Shown here in pieces: positions 11,223 through 21,309 of a stretch of DNA of 64,000 bases. The DNA lies in the NCBI GenBank assembly GCA_034387635.1, contig JAOANU010000026.1, positions 1 to 64,000 of the forward strand, in the 5' to 3' direction. The notes beneath the pieces were generated by a model that was not told the origin of the DNA, ran no database searches, and worked only from the letters and a program-made list of their open reading frames with translations. The position numbers and the translations under genes were made by a program. Origin of the DNA: Rhodosporidiobolus odoratus (taxonomy: Eukaryota; Basidiomycota; Microbotryomycetes; Sporidiobolales; Sporidiobolaceae). Positions within the stretch are counted from its first letter, which is position 1; every line of letters begins with the position of its first letter.

Positions 11223-11452
11223 CATATGGGCAGCATGAGATAGAAGCGCTTATGGACTGACCTAACTCAAGGACTCTGGTTGGCATGTGAACCTTCACTT
11301 GCTTGGTTGTAGCCACTGGTCTGCTAGTCAGGCTTTATCCAACAAGCAAGTTGATCCTTCTTCCTTCCTTGCAATGTTATGTGTACAACTGCCTGTTTTT
11401 GTGGAGGGAATGGACATCGTAACATCATCAGCCACAGCAGAAGATCATGATA

Positions 11453-11540
11453 CAGTAGATACCCTCTGTAAGAAACACATTGGAAGATGAATTTGTCGCC
11501 TCTTCTAGGGAGGCATTTCTTACAGAGGCCGGTTTATACC
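11453..11540. repeat. Small inverted-repeat element (MITE-like, CAGTAGA...CTCTGTAAGAAA ends)
   Basis: After TA, CAGTAGATACCCTCTGTAAG is followed about 50 bp later by its partner TTTCTTACAGAGG (11516-11528). The core CCTCTGTAAGAAA is a perfect inverted pair. The CAGTAGA-CTCTGTA start resembles termini of pogo/Tc1-type transposons (general knowledge); no transposase is present. Confidence 0.5.
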
Positions 11541-12000
11541 ATCTGATAGCCACTGTTCCAAGTGCTCAACAATACATCTTACTGTGATCATGGCTACTCT
11601 GGAAACCGAGCCAAGAGAAATTGGAAGTTGAGAAGGCCAGCGTGCAGAGGTGAAAAGGCCGGAAACTCAGTCTCTTGCTTAGACAGACAAGTCTCAAAGC
11701 TTGCAAGCCTTTGAGCATGTGTACAAAAAGAAGACACAGGAGGGGAAAAGGGGGAAATGATCTGTTTGCCTCAGCAGCTGTCCATGCCTTCCTCCATCTC
11801 GTTAAGGCCATCCTCCACAGCTCAAGCCCAGGAGGGTGCTCTTTGCCGAAGTCGCACACGGTTCAGGTGTCTGAGAAAAGATACAGGTTACAAACCGCCC
11901 ACAGGCACTTGACAGCTGTGCTACCTCATAGAATGTGCTGCTTGGCATGGAGAGTTATTGCTGTCCACTAGGAAAGATTTGACATTTGAGTGTGCTTTCT

Positions 12001-12114
12001 CCTTATAGCAGTGCTTTCTGCCTCGTGCCATAGAACGGAGGTGAGAGACAGCAAAGTTGCTTCTTGTAGAGCAACAGTTTCAACAGAGAGCCGTTGGTTA
12101 GGGAGTTTGTACTG
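12001..12114 (-). repeat. Copy of about 115-bp dispersed repeat (family M)
   Basis: The reverse complement starts CAGTACAAACTCCCTAACCA and continues through GTTGCTCTACAAGAAGCAAC and TGCTGTCTCTCACCTC to GCACTGCTAT. It is clearly related to 17489-17603, which lies in opposite orientation, and more loosely to 14595-14705. Confidence 0.65.
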
Positions 12115-12236
12115 TAGCTGCAAAGATAAGCCGAAGTCGAAAACCAGATTGCACCCACAGGGAAAGCAGACACCTTTTCACAGATCACTCGTCATGAACA
12201 TGGTTACACTGAACACTTGTCCACACTGTGCAGATT

Positions 12237-12650
12237 GGTATGGTGTGAGCCTGCAAGTCACATCTACCTGCTCCACCTAAAGATGACTTTCCCCTGTACC
12301 CAAATTCTCAACGTCTGACATAGCCAAGGTGATGCACTCATGAGGCTGATCAATGCTGTCTTGCTTGGGTAAAAAGTTATTCTTTCTGACCTTCCTGGCA
12401 CTAGCCACCTTGTTGCAATGAGACAAATGCTAGCCAGAACAGCCAGCACACACTTGACAAGTCTGCTGTAGTCCATGAGGTAGGCTGTTCTGGCACAAGT
12501 TGAGTACCAGGGGGAAAACCTGGATAGTTCATGACTTTTTCCACCAGAACTAATTTGCTCAGCTCTGGCGATACGTCTAGCCACCTGAGACATTGGTCAC
12601 CTGAGACATAACCTAGATGAAGTAGATGTGACCTGCAAGCTCACACCATA
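12237..12650. repeat. About 410-bp element with about 30-bp terminal inverted repeats
   Basis: GTATGGTGTGAGCCTGCAAG near 12240-12268 is mirrored by CTTGCAAGCTCACACCATAC-type sequence near 12625-12655 (two or three mismatches over about 32 bp). The interior has no coding potential. Probably a non-autonomous transposon or a foldback; target duplications are not clear. Confidence 0.5.
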
Positions 12651-12779
12651 CAGTTTTGAACCATACAGTTTTGCAAAAGATTCTGGTATGCATGGAACAC
12701 ATGAACAGGGTGGCTTGACCCTCTCTCCCAGAGACTCAATCTAATAATGCCTTCTAGCTCTTGCCTGACTGTCATCCTC

Positions 12780-13065
12780 TCCTGCCCCTACCTGTGCCAG
12801 GCTACACCAACTTCAGCCTTAGACACCACTTTCTCGTACATGTTCACCTGGGGTGCCTCTGCGTGCACTGTGGGGCGCTAGAGATCTGTGACTATCACAA
12901 GCTGGAATGCAAGCAGTATGAGGTGGCAGAGAAAAGCTCAGGACGGATCTGTAGCTTGAACAGACTTCGAAACTGGCTTTTGTTTCTCCCCATCTCCCAC
13001 CAACATAGGACTTTGTAGACCTGATACCAACTTGTCTAATCTTGGAAACAATCACTCAATCAACC
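12780..13065 (+). mobile_element. Degenerate LINE family A remnant
   Basis: The plus-strand frame keeps LCVHCGALEICDYHKLECKQ, a decayed zinc knuckle. ATAGGACTTTGTAGACCTGA follows at about 13003, then a worn CAATCACTCAATCAACC tail. A further 3' UTR scrap (CTTCTGTAGGCCTGGTACGC) lies at about 13190. Confidence 0.6.
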
Positions 13066-13235
13066 ATCTCGCACAGTTTTCTACTACCCCACCTCGTTGG
13101 ATCTACTGATCTCTTTGCCTGTTCTTGTGTGCATATTACTGCTCTACCCATGAAGACCTCACTGGGGTACTCCAGCTGACATGAGACTTCTGTAGGCCTG
13201 GTACGCGATTGGTCAAGCTTGAGACAAACGGATGT

Positions 13236-13959
13236 TGTGCTGAACAGGCCTAGGCACACTGACAACTTGACTGTATTAGTTGCCAGACATCAAATAGGGA
13301 AGAATAAGCAATTGACACTGCTTGAAAATGCGCTGACGAGGATCATACCTGAGCACTGGGTGTCCTGGTGTACCTTGGTCATACTGGATCAGCATTCAAG
13401 TGTGCTCTTCCTGAAACATCAATACAAAGATATGGTTCGACGAGACACAGGCTCATCAGTCAGATTGGCTGTCATAGGTGATGCAGAGCGTGTTACCCAA
13501 CTCCGTCGGGGTCCACCACATGCACAGCTGTAGACTTTGTAGCGCTATACTCCAGCCTCTGGCTGCCAGGTGATTGCCAGCTGAAGCCGTTCAGGAGGGG
13601 CTCGCTGTGCAGAGCCTGAGCAGCTGTACCAATTAGCAGAAAAGGGACCATGATCAAGCATCCAAGAGACATGCTCTAGGTATAGGATATGTCGTCTGCT
13701 CCTATCTTATGTAGTAGCAGGCGGCCAAGATCTTGGTCCCAAATCCAGTTTGAGTGCTTCATGATCTGGTGTAGATCCTCCCTGTCTTCCCTTAGACCAG
13801 ATGAGACACTGCAGACATTACTGTGTGCCAGTGACTTTAGGCATCACACATTGCCGACAGTCCCAACATGGTTTGCTGTGGGTTCAGATAAGCTGAGCAT
13901 TTTTCCGACCGCAGGCCGTATATTTCATATCTCAAATCTTTTTGCTGTCATCCCCAATA
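13236..13959. other. Gene-poor stretch, nothing recognised
   Basis: Only short open frames, moderate GC, no intron-exon pattern or known motif. Confidence 0.3.
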
Positions 13960-14045
13960 GCTCGGTTGATCTAGTTGGTTATGATGTGGACCTAATACTT
14001 TGGGCATTTAGTCCAATGTCGGCGGTTCGATCCCGCCACTGAGCA
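13960..14045 (+). tRNA. tRNA-Ile (anticodon AAT) with 12-nt intron
   Basis: Acceptor GCTCGGT pairs with ACTGAGC, discriminator A. D-arm AGTTGGTTA; anticodon stem TGGAC/GTCCA; loop CTAATA, intron CTTTGGGCATTT, then A; T arm GGCGG-TTCGATC-CCGCC is perfect. Anticodon AAT (read as IAU) decodes Ile. TTTT at 14050 can serve as terminator. Confidence 0.92.
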
Positions 14046-14594
14046 TTGACTTTTGCTTTTGTTCTGGGCTAACCCAAGCAGCCTGTGTTCATTTGCTGTC
14101 CCAAGGACCGGCTGTCTGCTTGATTGCCCAATGCCAGCCGTTGCAGGAACCAAACCACGCTAAGTGCAGTACCGTCCCTCTTAAGGGCAGTGTGAGGGAG
14201 CATCCTACGGTACAAGACAAGGGGCTGCAAGCAAGTTGGTCTCATCGAGACTGGGTATATCTTTTTTCCAATGCACAGTGATCTTGCTTGTCAGCCCCAT
14301 CGGGAGTGGCTCCTGGGAACTCCCTTGTGGGGTAGATTGTTGTTCCACAGCTGAGCTAGCTATCCAGGCAATATTTTGTTAGGATGCCTGTACCATACAC
14401 TGACAGTGGACTCTGAGATCTGAAAGCAATGAGCTGTCTGCCAAGTACAAGAAGTGGGCTTTTTTGAACATGAGCTGCTGAGCATCCTACGCTGCTATAA
14501 ACATGCAAAGGTAAATGGTTCACGGACATGCTGGTAGGTGAGCACAGCCCACCTTGAGGGTGCAGACTGTGGAGCAAGGACAGCCCTTTAATGA

Positions 14595-14705
14595 CAGTAG
14601 ATTCCCTCTATAAGAATGCTCTATATGTAATCTGTTGGTTATGAGAAGCAGTATTGGTGTCTCCCACCCCCGTCCTATGAAGTGGGGCACAAAGCACTGC
14701 TATGA
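14595..14705 (+). repeat. Diverged copy of family M repeat
   Basis: Starts CAGTAGATTCCCTCTATAAG, includes TGTCTCCCACCCC and ends near AAAGCACTGCTATGAG, in the same order as the 17489-17603 copy. The middle has drifted strongly. Confidence 0.5.
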
Positions 14706-15262
14706 GCAGAAAATAGCTGAATCTGAGCAAAGTTTCTCATAACGGCATGGGATTTTAGCCTTGCGCAGGGCAACTTGGTAGGCCTGAGCACTGAGGCAGA
14801 GTGGGCAGTGTATGAGCAGCTCAGTTGTCGCATATTCAGGCATTGCCCACATCACTGCTGTTTGGAGCTGTTTGTGCAAAGGCACAGCTGGTTGGTGTAA
14901 GGGATTGGAGTCAACTGCAGGGTCTTGAAACACACCAGAGCAGACTTCTGCAACCCAGATCATGCTGTAGAGGCCCTCACACTACACAGAGAGACTTTGT
15001 GAGTGTTGGGAAAGAGCTTTGCAGCCAACCCCAGAGTTGGCCTTTTCAATCTTGACCTCACTATGCTGGCTTCACAGAGTAGCTATGATACAGGTGAACA
15101 GACTTCCTAAGAACAGCCACACATCGACCTCTGTAAGAACTGCTGCTCTATGAGAAGCAAGAACCTGATCTCCCAATGTGTCTCTCATGTATAGGGAATG
15201 ATGCCATCACGACGTGGCCAAAAACGTATGTATATATTTACACTGTAAGGCTCTCTCAAAAG

Positions 15263-15345
15263 GGCCTGATGGTCTAGTGGTATGATTCCTTCTTAGGGCG
15301 CGAGCTGATTGGAGGAGGTCCCGGGTTCAAACCCCGGTTAGGCCC
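15263..15345 (+). tRNA. tRNA-Pro (anticodon AGG) with 11-nt intron
   Basis: Acceptor GGCCTGA pairs with TTAGGCC, discriminator C. The D-arm GGTCTAGTGGTATGATT is the usual eukaryotic tRNA-Pro form. Anticodon stem CCTTC/GGAGG; loop TTAGGG, intron CGCGAGCTGAT, then T; T arm CCGGG-TTCAAAC-CCCGG. Ten T at 15347-15356 make a strong Pol III terminator. The intron is among the shortest plausible for a fungal tRNA. Confidence 0.93.
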
Positions 15346-15346
15346 C

Positions 15347-15356
15347 TTTTTTTTTT
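15347..15356 (+). terminator. Pol III terminator (T10) of tRNA-Pro
   Basis: A run of ten T starts two bases after the discriminator of the tRNA-Pro gene. Confidence 0.85.
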
Positions 15357-15591
15357 GCCACATGTCCACGTCCTTGCTTTTGTTCCGTGTCAGTTGCGTA
15401 CACACTCCCCCCCTCCCCCCAAGTAGTATCTCGAGTAGTGTAGGGAGCACAGATATTTGCTCTTAGCAGGGCATTTATTGCCCGCACCATGTCATAACAC
15501 AATCCCTGTTCAAGCAGGCTGCCTGACCACTCTACACGAAAAGTATCTGCCTTGTACTGATGGCTTGTGCGGTGCAGCAGCAAAAGAGTAA

Positions 15592-15684
15592 TGATGTCTG
15601 TGAGATTCGAACTCACGCCCTTTCGGACTAGCGAACTCCATAAGAGCCTTAAGCTAGCGCCTTAGACCGCTCGGCCAAAACACC
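15592..15684 (-). tRNA. tRNA-Leu (anticodon AAG) with 13-nt intron
   Basis: Read on the minus strand: acceptor GGTGTTT pairs with AGACATC (with G-T pairs), discriminator A. D-arm TGGCCGAGCGGTCTAAGGC is typical of tRNA-Leu. Anticodon stem CTAGC/GCTAG; loop TTAAGG, intron CTCTTATGGAGTT, then C; long variable arm CCGAAAGG; T arm GTGAG-TTCGAAT-CTCAC. Anticodon AAG decodes CTT/CTC. A TTTT run follows within 10 nt on the minus strand. It is convergent with the tRNA-Pro gene 250 bp away. Confidence 0.92.
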
Positions 15685-17488
15685 GCGGTACTGGCCAAGC
15701 ATTTTAATGTATCCATAATTGCAACTGACATGGCTCTACGGTGTGAGCTGTCTAGCCGGCCACCCCTCTGCCACTTGCCGTTCCCACAATGTCCCACCGT
15801 TTCAATCTTGAAGGAGAAGGTTGACCAGTTCAAATCTGGTGGACATAGCCTGGACAAGGTAATCAGAAAATGTCGTGGACATGGCAGTGCAAATTTTTTC
15901 CACCCCTCAAGCTTGTTCAGTGTCAAGATAGACAGTGTGTAAGCAAGTGTAAGTATATCATCACCCAAATTGGGCATTACAACAGACATTCTGTAATGAC
16001 TAGTTTTGATTGTGTTTGCTCACACTGCACGTGCCAATCTCAGTTTCTCGGGGGTTTTCCGGATCTTCTGGCTCAATTCACGATCAAATCAACAACAAGA
16101 CAACAGAAGTGACCAGCATGGGCTGATCTAAGCTGGAGCATGGGTGGGTGACTAGATGGCTCACACTATAGGGTCAATGCTAGGATTCCCTACCTTTCGA
16201 GCTGAGTCCAATTCTATACTTCTCTGGCTCTCCTGTTAGTTGCTGCCTCTTTCCCTTTATTGCAGCCCTTCCCGACATTGACGGCAAAGGACAACGGCGG
16301 GTAGACGTTCAGTCAACATGCGGAGAGCGATATCTGTAGAATTGTGTTCTCTTCTTTTAGCTTCAGCTTTCGCAACGAGGGTCTCGTCACTGTTACCTTC
16401 GCTACGAGAGCACTCCTAGCTACAGTACCCCTTCCTCGCGCATCTATCGCTGTCACCGCGGCCTCGCTTCGGCTCAAAGTTGCTGGTTCCAGCAGTTAAG
16501 GTCCAGCTCATGGTCTGTCCAGTCACTTGTCTGGCGAGTGGGCAACTGAACAGTTGTTCCTGTATAGCCATGCATGGGTATGTTCGGAGGTGTCTACAAG
16601 GGCAGAACCAACCGGGGCTGCAAGGTTTTGTGTGTTGCAGTGTGCAATGTAGTGTAAGGCTGGAGGCCTTAGCCGCGGAGGAATGCAGATAGGGGGAACG
16701 GAAGAAGTGAAGTTTAGTGATGGAGCTGGGAATGGAGCAGAGCTTCTGGTTCGCTCCTTACGCATTTGCTGACGGATTGAACCAGCAATACATCTCGGTT
16801 CTCCTTAGCTGTCGCTCAGTGTTGGCGGAGAGATTCGCCTTCCATGTAGATGAAGCTGCATGCTTGTCTAGTCACTGAGTCCTCACACATGGGGGTGGTG
16901 AACAGGTGGTCTAAAGGGTGTTTGATTGCCTGGGCTTCAACTTTCTGTACCTCACTCTTCACAGTAGAGGATGAAATGGAAGCTGTAAAAAGGGTGCAGC
17001 ATTGTGTTCAGGAACATCAAAGTGGCTGCTGCATGGGCCTGCACCTGCGGACGCTTCAAGCAGGAGACTTGACTGCGCTGCCCCAATGACTTGCTGTCAG
17101 CACTGCTAGTGCATCTCAAAAGATAGCACGCTGCACATCTCTGTCAGCTATTGCGCATTGGCAGGGCTCTTTTGTCGACATGGTGCCAGGCAGATGCTGA
17201 GTAGGGTTCATTCCAGTGGCAGGTGCCAGCTGGCGTAGGCTGCTGAAACTGAGGCCTTACATTGGGCCCGGGGTGCAGAGCGCAGCCTGATCTGGGATTG
17301 TTGGGCACAAGATGCCCGCTAGAAGGCAGTCAGATTACTGAGCCCCGTTCCGTGCCAGACTAATTGGAATGCAATCCTGATCACGCAGAACATACAATTA
17401 TGTAGTGCTTTCCAAGCTTGCTACTACCCTTCAGATGCTCCAACAAGATGAGTGAAGTCCTCGAAGAAGCACACTGAACAGCGGTGTG
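15685..17488. other. Gene-poor stretch, no supported gene
   Basis: Short frames only. A GC-richer island at about 16260-16480 lacks splice-compatible coding frames. The T-arm-like GACCAGTTCAAATCTGGT at about 15824 has no tRNA around it. Confidence 0.3.
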
Positions 17489-17603
17489 CAGTACAGCACC
17501 TCTGTAAGAAGGCTTGCTGTTACAGAGGTTGCTCTATGTGAGGCAACTTTGCTGTCTCTCACCTCAGTTCCACAGCGCAAGGCAAAAAGCACTGCTATGA
17601 GGG
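17489..17603 (+). repeat. Copy of about 115-bp dispersed repeat (family M)
   Basis: Begins CAGTACAGCACCTCTGTAAG and contains its own small inverted motif (CCTCTGTAA...TTACAGAGG), then GCAACTTTGCTGTCTCTCAC and GCACTGCTATGAGG. It is the inverted counterpart of 12001-12114. Confidence 0.65.
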
Positions 17604-18661
17604 AATAGTGCATCGGACAAGGTTATATGTTTGATAGTGGACAACATATGCGGGTACTCCTCCATGACGAGCAGCATGTCCAAGCTGGTGGTAGAGATTG
17701 CCTTCCCGGTCAACGGTGCCCAAATGGAACAGGCGCCTATTGCCCCGGTTAGACAGGATCACCGGGGCCCAGTCCCTCCAGCTTACCCCGTAGAGAATTG
17801 CTGAATGACCGGAAGGGGCACGTTGAACCCCTGAGGTCGAAAGAGGTGTCTGCAGCCTCTAGAGACGCACACGCATCTCCAGCACATCTCCAGACCGTGA
17901 TATATCCTGTTTAGTACAATTGGAGCCTGCTATTTAGCTTGGAGGTTAACCAGAGCCCACATGCAAGCCAAAGGCAAGCCGGTAACTTGACTTTCTCAAT
18001 CAAGAGAAAACTGTGCACACTGCCTGTAGTGTCCCACTGGTTGCAGGCTGTATACCACAGCCTCTGGGTCAGAATCAGCCGTTTGTGAAACCCACATGTC
18101 TTTCGGTCATTGGAATGGTCTGCAAAGGGGGAGAGGTCTCCCCATTATACTTGTGGCGCTTGGCGTTTTCAATCAGTCTAAACACCCTCTACTGCGTCTC
18201 TCAAGCCCTTCGTTCCGTCCTGCTTGTCTTGTCTGGAGGTAGGATCACAGTGGGGCAATTGCACCCTGCATTTCACCTTTTTCTCCCGTCTCGACCCCGC
18301 CTTCCCCATTTTGACGGGGATGACGGAGTCCCGGTCCCCGATGAGATTTAGTTGGTCAAAACGAGGGTTTCTGCCCTGATGTCGCCGTCCGACGGGACCA
18401 AAGGGGATGGGGAAGCATACTCTAGCTGGTGGTGCAGCTGTCGAGTGCCTGTGGGCTGTTTGTAGCCTTATTGCTGCTCAGGAGCCTGTGACATGTGCAG
18501 ATCTGATGGGCACTGGGGGACCGGAGGTCTGATTTAAGTAACAATGCTAAGTCTGCAGCAAAATACAACTGTGATTGTATTTGGCCACATCTGGGCTCTG
18601 AAGTCAGGCTGGGAGAGGCAAACATGTGGAAGTAGCCGCAACCTGATGTTGTGTTCCTTCA
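17604..18661. other. Gene-poor stretch, no supported gene
   Basis: Contains a GC-rich patch at 18280-18420 with repeated GACGGGGATGACGG-like words but no frame I would call a gene. Confidence 0.3.
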
Positions 18662-18834
18662 CAGTAAAAACTCGTGACAGGGAAACTCACAGGAGTCACT
18701 CTGGGTTTTCCTTGTAAGCAATCGTTCCTTGAACATAAATGGATATCCTATAAGAAGTGGACATGGTCCCCAGCATCTGTTTCCGTGTACTTAATTGTTC
18801 CTCATGTATAGTTCCCTGATACAGAGATTCTACT
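18662..18834. repeat. About 170-bp MITE-like element with imperfect CAGTARAA termini
   Basis: The left end CAGTAAAAACTCGTGACAGG and the reverse complement of the right end, CAGTAGAATCTCTGTATCAG, share CAGTA-AA-CTC and a CAGGGAA step. The termini look like those of pogo/Tc1 elements (general knowledge). The interior is AT-rich and non-coding; no clean TA duplication is seen. Confidence 0.45.
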
Positions 18835-19576
18835 GCATCACCAGTCTCGGTGTTATCACATGACCAATCTTGGTGAGGCTATCTCATGGGCAGATACAGT
18901 ACACAGAACAACCAATAGCTGGTACATTCAACGCAATCAGCCTGTCAGAAGAAAGGAAAACAAAGCCTGCTCTGTGATCATCTGCCCCTGTGTCTCCACT
19001 TTGCTAGAACAGTAGCTAGCAGCATTATCCTGTCAGACTTTATCACGCTCTGTCAGCCAGGGTGTTTCTGGTACAGTGAGTTGATGTACTGTGCCCTGGG
19101 AGCAGCTGGTGACAAGCTGGGCAAGGTAGTTCATTCCGCTGACATGGTCTGTACTATGACACAGGGGATAGTGGAGGCCGGTGTGCTGTCGGGCTCAAAC
19201 AGCAGAGTTTTTGCACCATTCACCAAGTGTGGGGTCACTGAATTGTAGGTCTGAATGACATAGCAGAATTGCAATATCAGCAAGGGGTGTGAAAGTCAGG
19301 GTGGGAAAGACCTGGCAGAGCAAGACCTTGATGGAGTGGACACCCTTTGTGCCCTCAGATGCACACCCCACCTGCAAAAGGCTGAAGCCACTCACCCACA
19401 AATCAAAGCCCACAAAGCTTGTCAGGCTTGAATGTACACATACACATTTGAGCCACCAGAGCCCAGTCTGCAGGGACTTTGCACTTCACAAAATTGCGCA
19501 CAACAGCTGTTCAGAATCTATGGATATTCAGAGCCCCTCAGCAGTCAGCTTGCTGGGTCAGTGTGTCTTTCTATCA

Positions 19577-19673
19577 CGGGTTGACTTCTCACTGCTCACT
19601 GCAAGTTGGTCGCAAGCCAGGCAGTCAATCAGCTGCCTGACGGCCTGACAAGTGGATTGTCACAGAAGGCTGC
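19577..19673 (+). repeat. Dispersed about 100-bp repeat R, copy 1
   Basis: CGGGTTGACTTCTCACTGCT through GTCACAGAAGGCTGC; the near-identical inverse occurs at 25104-25203, downstream of RNR1. The rest of 18835-20831 shows no supported gene. Confidence 0.75.
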
Positions 19674-20831
19674 CTTTTCAAGCTGCCTCTGCTTCGGTCT
19701 CCCTCCTTGCCTCCTCATACATAATCTTGCCATTCTCACTTGCTATGGCTGGAGATGAGAGGTTCTTGTGTCACAAGCCTCATGCCACCCCAGCAAAGTT
19801 GAGTGCACTGCTGCCTTGCAACAGCATTTCTCTGAGGGACTTGTCAATCTGTGACTCTGAGGGCTCATGTGTGAGGCAGTGAGGGTGCCGACCTCTGCAC
19901 TGATACACCTCAGGCCCATCATATTGCGAGACCAGGTCAGAGATTGTAAAGCTATGTACAGCAGACTGTCTCATATCCCCTCCAGGCACGAGGGTATGGC
20001 CAACAACACCAGGATAGAAGCTACATAAGCAAAGAAGTATGACAACAAGAAGCGAAGCAGAGCATACTGGGCAGAAGGAAAGAAAGGCAATTTATCCATC
20101 AACTTTGACCTCACAATAACAAACTTCTGGTCCCTCTCAAGTCTAGCGTCCACCCTGGACAGCTCTCGCGACCAGCCACGTGGTAGTTTACTCTAGCTAG
20201 AAACACTACACATGCCAAGGCTTTTTCCTTTCACCTTTCTTTCCTTTTCTGTCTTTGCTCTGTCCCCCTTTTGTGACAGGCCTTCATCACTTCTTGAACC
20301 CTGTCGCCTTTCTATATGCAGCAGTGCAGCATCAAGGGAGCATGCTACACAGTCTTGCGTGGTGGCTGAAGACGTAGCTTGGTGGTTCGCTTGAAGGCTT
20401 CTCCTCTTTTGTGCTTCTTTTCTTCACCTTGCAGCAGTGAGGAATCATCTCTGTTACTCTTGCCCATGGCAGATTCCACTAGTCTAGCAAGACTCCTCCT
20501 CCTCCTCTGTTGTCAGTACCATGGCCTTGCCATGGGTCAATGCTGCTGGCATGTACAAAGCGGTCTCAACAATGTGCAATGCGTACTCCAGCCAGCCCCA
20601 GAAATTGCATACTTTGTGGGTTGGAACAATACATGTAGGGGCTGCACTATCTACACCCTGTTGCTGAGAAAGAGCGCAAAGAACCACCAGGGAGCGCGAG
20701 GGCCAATGTCTATCCCCCAACCGGTCACAGTACCCTCACTACGCTTCAGAGCCGCGCAAAGGCCGGGGACTCGCGGCAGAATCAGTCGCAGGGAGCCCCG
20801 TAAGGCCTAGGTCTGGCGGCACAAAAAGTAA

Positions 20832-20925
20832 TGCCCCCACACAGGATCGAACTATGGACCTTTCGCTACCAGCAAGAGCTGCAGCTGCTTACTAGGCGAA
20901 CGCTCTGCCACTGAGCCATAGGGGC
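20832..20925 (-). tRNA. tRNA-Thr (anticodon AGT) with 22-nt intron
   Basis: On the minus strand: acceptor GCCCCTA pairs with TGGGGGC, discriminator A. D stem GCTC/GAGC; anticodon stem TTCGC/GCGAA; loop CTAGTA, a 22-nt intron, then A; T arm CATAG-TTCGATC-CTGTG. Anticodon AGT decodes ACT/ACC (Thr). Five T follow directly on the minus strand. This and the CGT isoacceptor at 3257 are the two tRNA-Thr genes in the window. Confidence 0.93.
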
Positions 20926-21132
20926 TTGTGCAAGATTTTGTCTTTTTTGTAATTATCAAACTGTCAATCAGAGTCTGGGATACAATGTCTATCCAGCACC
21001 AGAGAATGGGCCGCCAGCTTTGCCTTGAGACACGAGTGGGGGCGGAAGCCGCTCAGGTCATCAGTACAGCGCTCCACGTCGTCGCAAACACGGACAAAGG
21101 TCTGTGCTGTTCCAAGCTGTTCTTCAGCAAAA

Positions 21133-21138
21133 ACGCGT
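21133..21138. promoter_or_regulatory. MluI cell-cycle box (ACGCGT) upstream of RNR1
   Basis: A perfect palindromic ACGCGT lies 172 bp before the RNR1 start. In yeasts this box binds MBF and drives G1/S expression of RNR1 (established for ascomycete yeasts; inferred here). Related GCGCG words occur nearby at 21144 and 21198. Confidence 0.5.
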
Positions 21139-21309
21139 CGAGGCGCGAAGGAAAATGGGCCGAAAATCGAGACGCGACCCTTCGTCTCGACACGCCAGCG
21201 CGTCCTTTCCCCTCTCTCTTTCCTGCATATCCCCCCTCCACTCTTCTCTGCTCCTGGTCACCATCTACACTCTTTAGCAACCTCTAGCGCACTCTCTGTA
21301 TCTCCCATT

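Noticed and set aside
15810..15845. T-arm-like GACCAGTTCAAATCTGGT
   Set aside because: No acceptor, D-arm or anticodon arm can be fitted around it; a chance hairpin or a long-dead tRNA fragment.
16260..16480. GC-rich island as an RNA gene
   Set aside because: No match to 5S rRNA, snRNA or tRNA patterns that I can recognise, and no clear terminator.
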